This document shows, one piece after another, positions 61,441 through 64,000 of a DNA stretch of 64,000 nucleotides. The position numbers were made by a program, and so were the translations under genes. Location: the NCBI GenBank assembly GCA_008694505.1, contig VZDJ01007747.1:11730797-11794796 (forward strand), in the 5' to 3' direction. Each line of letters begins with the position of its first letter. Positions within the stretch are counted from its first letter, which is position 1. The DNA is from Cyanoderma ruficeps (lineage: Eukaryota > Chordata > Aves > Passeriformes > Timaliidae). The notes under the pieces are model-generated. The model saw nothing but the letters and a program-made list of their open reading frames with translations. It did not search any database and was not told the DNA's origin.

Positions 61441-64000
61441 GAGTTCAACCACAGGCATATACCTCTAATGATTCTGTTCAGCAGCCTTAACTTTTAAAAT
61501 GTCTTAACCTATTCATAGTTGATTACTGTCATTCTTTCCAAATATTCCTGTTTCCAAAGATTATTCTTGTGAGTTCTGTAAGTAGTTCTGTAAATTTCTA
61601 AAAAATTTCTTGCGTATCAGTTTTTACTTCACACGTTTTGCTGTAAACCTGGAAAAGAGAAAGGATGAAGATTTATTTGTGCATACTATTTCTTATTTTA
61701 TATGGAATTTCAGTGAAAGTTTCAAAAGTTTTAATAAGATTTGTAATTTTTTTAATATTTCTTGAACACGTAAATGTGTTTAGGATTCCTCCTCTTGTGA
61801 GAGAAGAGGAAACTTGAGCTGGTAAATCAATGGAATCAAAAACCAGAATTTTAGAAACAGGTGGGCAACTGATTTAAATTCCTTGACATTAAACTAAAAA
61901 TATTGGTGTCTGAAGTGGTGTTGCTGTTTCATCATCATTTAAGGTTAAAACTTGACACTTTTGTCTTTCTTATATCTACCTAATTACCATTAGGTAACCA
62001 TAGTACATAACTAAGGAGGAATTCAGAATAGATATTTTAAATCAAGACTAATCCTTGGTGAGTAGTATTCTTTCTTTAAGATAAAATACATTTGTTATGG
62101 GCTCCACAAAAAAAGTATATTCATTTGGTGTTTTTTAGTCTCTTTTAGCTCTGTAGTAGGAAAAAACAAATTAAGATCAGGATAGAAATCTTATCTTCAC
62201 TAGGTCAATGGCATGGTTTAAGAACAAGTTTGTGGCAACCAGATATATGCTGCCTTTTACTTGCCTTTCATCTCATGTTTGTTGTGTTTGCTCCATAAGA
62301 CAACGTCAACAGACAATATCAAGAGGTTTGGGCTGCTTAAATGTTATGTCAGTCAGTCTGAGCTTTTCTTGAGTATGGCCTAAAACGATGTATTTATTCT
62401 CTCATCTGTTTGGATTTTTATTTTTCCTTTTTGAAGAATCAATCTTCTATTATCTCCCTTCACAGAAGGGCAACATTTGTTTCTTTATTTTTGTATAAAT
62501 TTACTACAACAGATAACAGGATATTGCAGTCTTTGTGATGATTTAGAAGCAAGGGGGGATTCTTTCTTTTTTTTTTTTTTACGTGCTGTTTCTTTACCTC
62601 CTTTGCTTTTGGTTTTGCTCATGTTGGATTGACCTGCACATGTGCTGTAGACAGTGTTCTGGCTTGCATGCATGTACACACATGTGGTGCCTATACCAAC
62701 AGGATCCACCATGAAATCTGCATGCATTCCTGCAAATAAAACTACTCTCATTTAAAAACAGGGCTTATTGACACGTGTCACTACAGACAAACAAAAGGAA
62801 AAAAAAAACTGACCTCAAATGCCGGGTTTCCTGAGAGAGGAATGCTCAAAAGCAATGCTACTATCTGGGGGAGAGGTCTGTTTTTGTGACTGCTTTTCAC
62901 TTCCCGTTTCTCTACAGGAGGAATTCTGGTACTGTGTGGGGTAGTCTTTCAGCTTTGAAAAACACACACACACCCTGCAGAGACTGCACACTCTATACGT
63001 GCTTATGGCATATTTTGGTGATAATCAATACATGTTGTTAAGATCATTTTCTGTTTTCTGATATAGAAGTAGAAATAATCATACAGATTACAGAAAAACA
63101 AAATTTCTCGAAAACGATACATTCACCAGTTAAAATGGCAGTTGAATAGTCTGCTAAAGGAGAACATTGAACAGTTTATTCTAAATTTCTGTAAATAATT
63201 TTATTGCTTTGAAAAAAAAAGCCTTAAAAATCAGAGCAAAATCATATGAGTTTTTTGAGATAGCATTTTTAATTTTGATTTTATGTAGAGCAAAAATGCA
63301 AACTCAGCGTGTTATGCCTGAGTTCATATTTTGTTCAGAAATTAGTTGTACTAGTAAAATAGGCTTTTTCTTAAGCAGGAATAAAGAAAAACCTTTCAAT
63401 TGCCACAAAATTTGACACCAAGCTTAGCATTTTATAAACTGCTTTAAATTTTTGACGTAATTTTACTTTGTCATCAGAAAAAAAATAATCCATTTCTAAC
63501 TTTGCTTTACTGCTAAAGGTATGAAAATCTGTTAAAAAGTTAGATTTGCTGTTAAATGTATTACAGGAGTGAAATGTTAAAACACTGCATTGGTATGTTG
63601 GAAGCATTTGATTTTGATAGGCATGATGTATAGCTAGGGAAGTAAATGTACTCAAATTATGCTGTCTTTGAAAGACTAGGTAATTTAAAAGTAGATTATC
63701 CAATGAGACCGAAGTAGTAGTTGTCGAATTTTCAGGAAGTAATTAAACAAGCAGAGGGTCTCCCTTTTTTACTGGTTGTTTCTGGGTTGCATAGAGATTA
63801 TGAAGAGAGACAAGAAAAATGACAGAGCAGGCTAAACAGCACATCAAACTCCCCTTGAAGAAAGCTTTTTTTTTCCCCTTAGTGCCTTTCTGAATAAGCT
63901 AGGTAATGTTTTACGGCATTTTTGTTACAGGTATCTGGTAAATGTGCCCTTTGGAAAAGCAAGAGACACCACAGGCAACTTCTTTTTTTTTTTTTTTTAA
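61441..64000. other. AT-rich non-coding sequence, no gene seen
   Basis: Holds T-runs at about 62568-62580 and at the window end (about 63983-63998), and a short CA run at about 62962-62974. The open frame at 63371-63703 (minus, 110 codons) has no recognisable domain. Confidence 0.6.

Noticed and set aside
1..64000. Bacterial or phage features: operons, ribosome binding sites, CRISPR arrays, insertion sequences, attachment sites
   Set aside because: No long coding frames, no regularly spaced direct repeats and vertebrate-type retroelement remnants; these feature classes do not apply.
1..64000. tRNA, snRNA or known microRNA genes
   Set aside because: No paired A and B boxes of tRNA type, no snRNA core and none of the microRNA sequences I know were found by eye; a covariance-model scan would be decisive.

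Overview
This window looks like vertebrate, most likely avian (sauropsid), non-coding chromosomal DNA: a gene desert or the inside of a very large intron. The basis is negative and positive together. No open reading frame exceeds about 150 codons, none shows a recognisable domain, and there are no operon-like arrangements, tRNA or rRNA genes or CRISPR arrays. The sequence is AT-rich and CpG-poor by eye, with many A and T runs. The one large transposon remnant is an old CR1-type LINE, and the other remnants look like MIR-type SINEs. Young L1, Alu or B-type elements, which would be frequent in a mammal, are absent. Turtles and crocodilians share the same ancient families but usually carry them more densely, so a bird is the best guess. 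The species cannot be fixed from this sequence.

Layout: 1-4040 is unique AT-rich sequence with one short decayed repeat near 3.78 kb. A decayed CR1 in antisense orientation fills about 4045-5480. A MIR-like SINE (minus strand) lies at about 6.32-6.44 kb. From 6.5 to 16 kb the sequence is mostly unique, with an E-box palindrome (7.15 kb), a C-rich G-quadruplex candidate (10.47 kb), an inverted pair of TCF/LEF-type motifs forming a hairpin (10.9 kb), a perfect 13-bp hairpin (12.03 kb) and a 10-bp hairpin (15.12 kb). A patch with more CpGs than its surroundings lies at 16.14-16.83 kb. From 17 to 36 kb there is AT-rich sequence with microsatellites and scattered old repeat fragments. At 36.56-36.79 kb and 40.01-40.14 kb are two GC-richer patches carrying CTCF-like motifs in convergent orientation, the second close to the full consensus. 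A second MIR-like SINE (plus strand) lies at about 41.55-41.75 kb. The remainder (42-64 kb) is AT-rich, with T/G-rich low-complexity tracts, tandem duplications and more old fragments.

The most interesting pattern is a set of about nine short, widely spaced, decayed fragments that share a vocabulary of near-palindromic words (ATTGACTTCAATGGG-like, GATTTACACC-like, GGATCAGGCCCT-like). I read these as remnants of one or a few ancient interspersed families common in sauropsid DNA. I cannot name the family from memory and the assignment needs an alignment. No protein-coding gene, exon or RNA gene is annotated because none could be supported. I found no previously undescribed biological system; the candidates for second looks are regulatory motifs, hairpins and ancient repeats.
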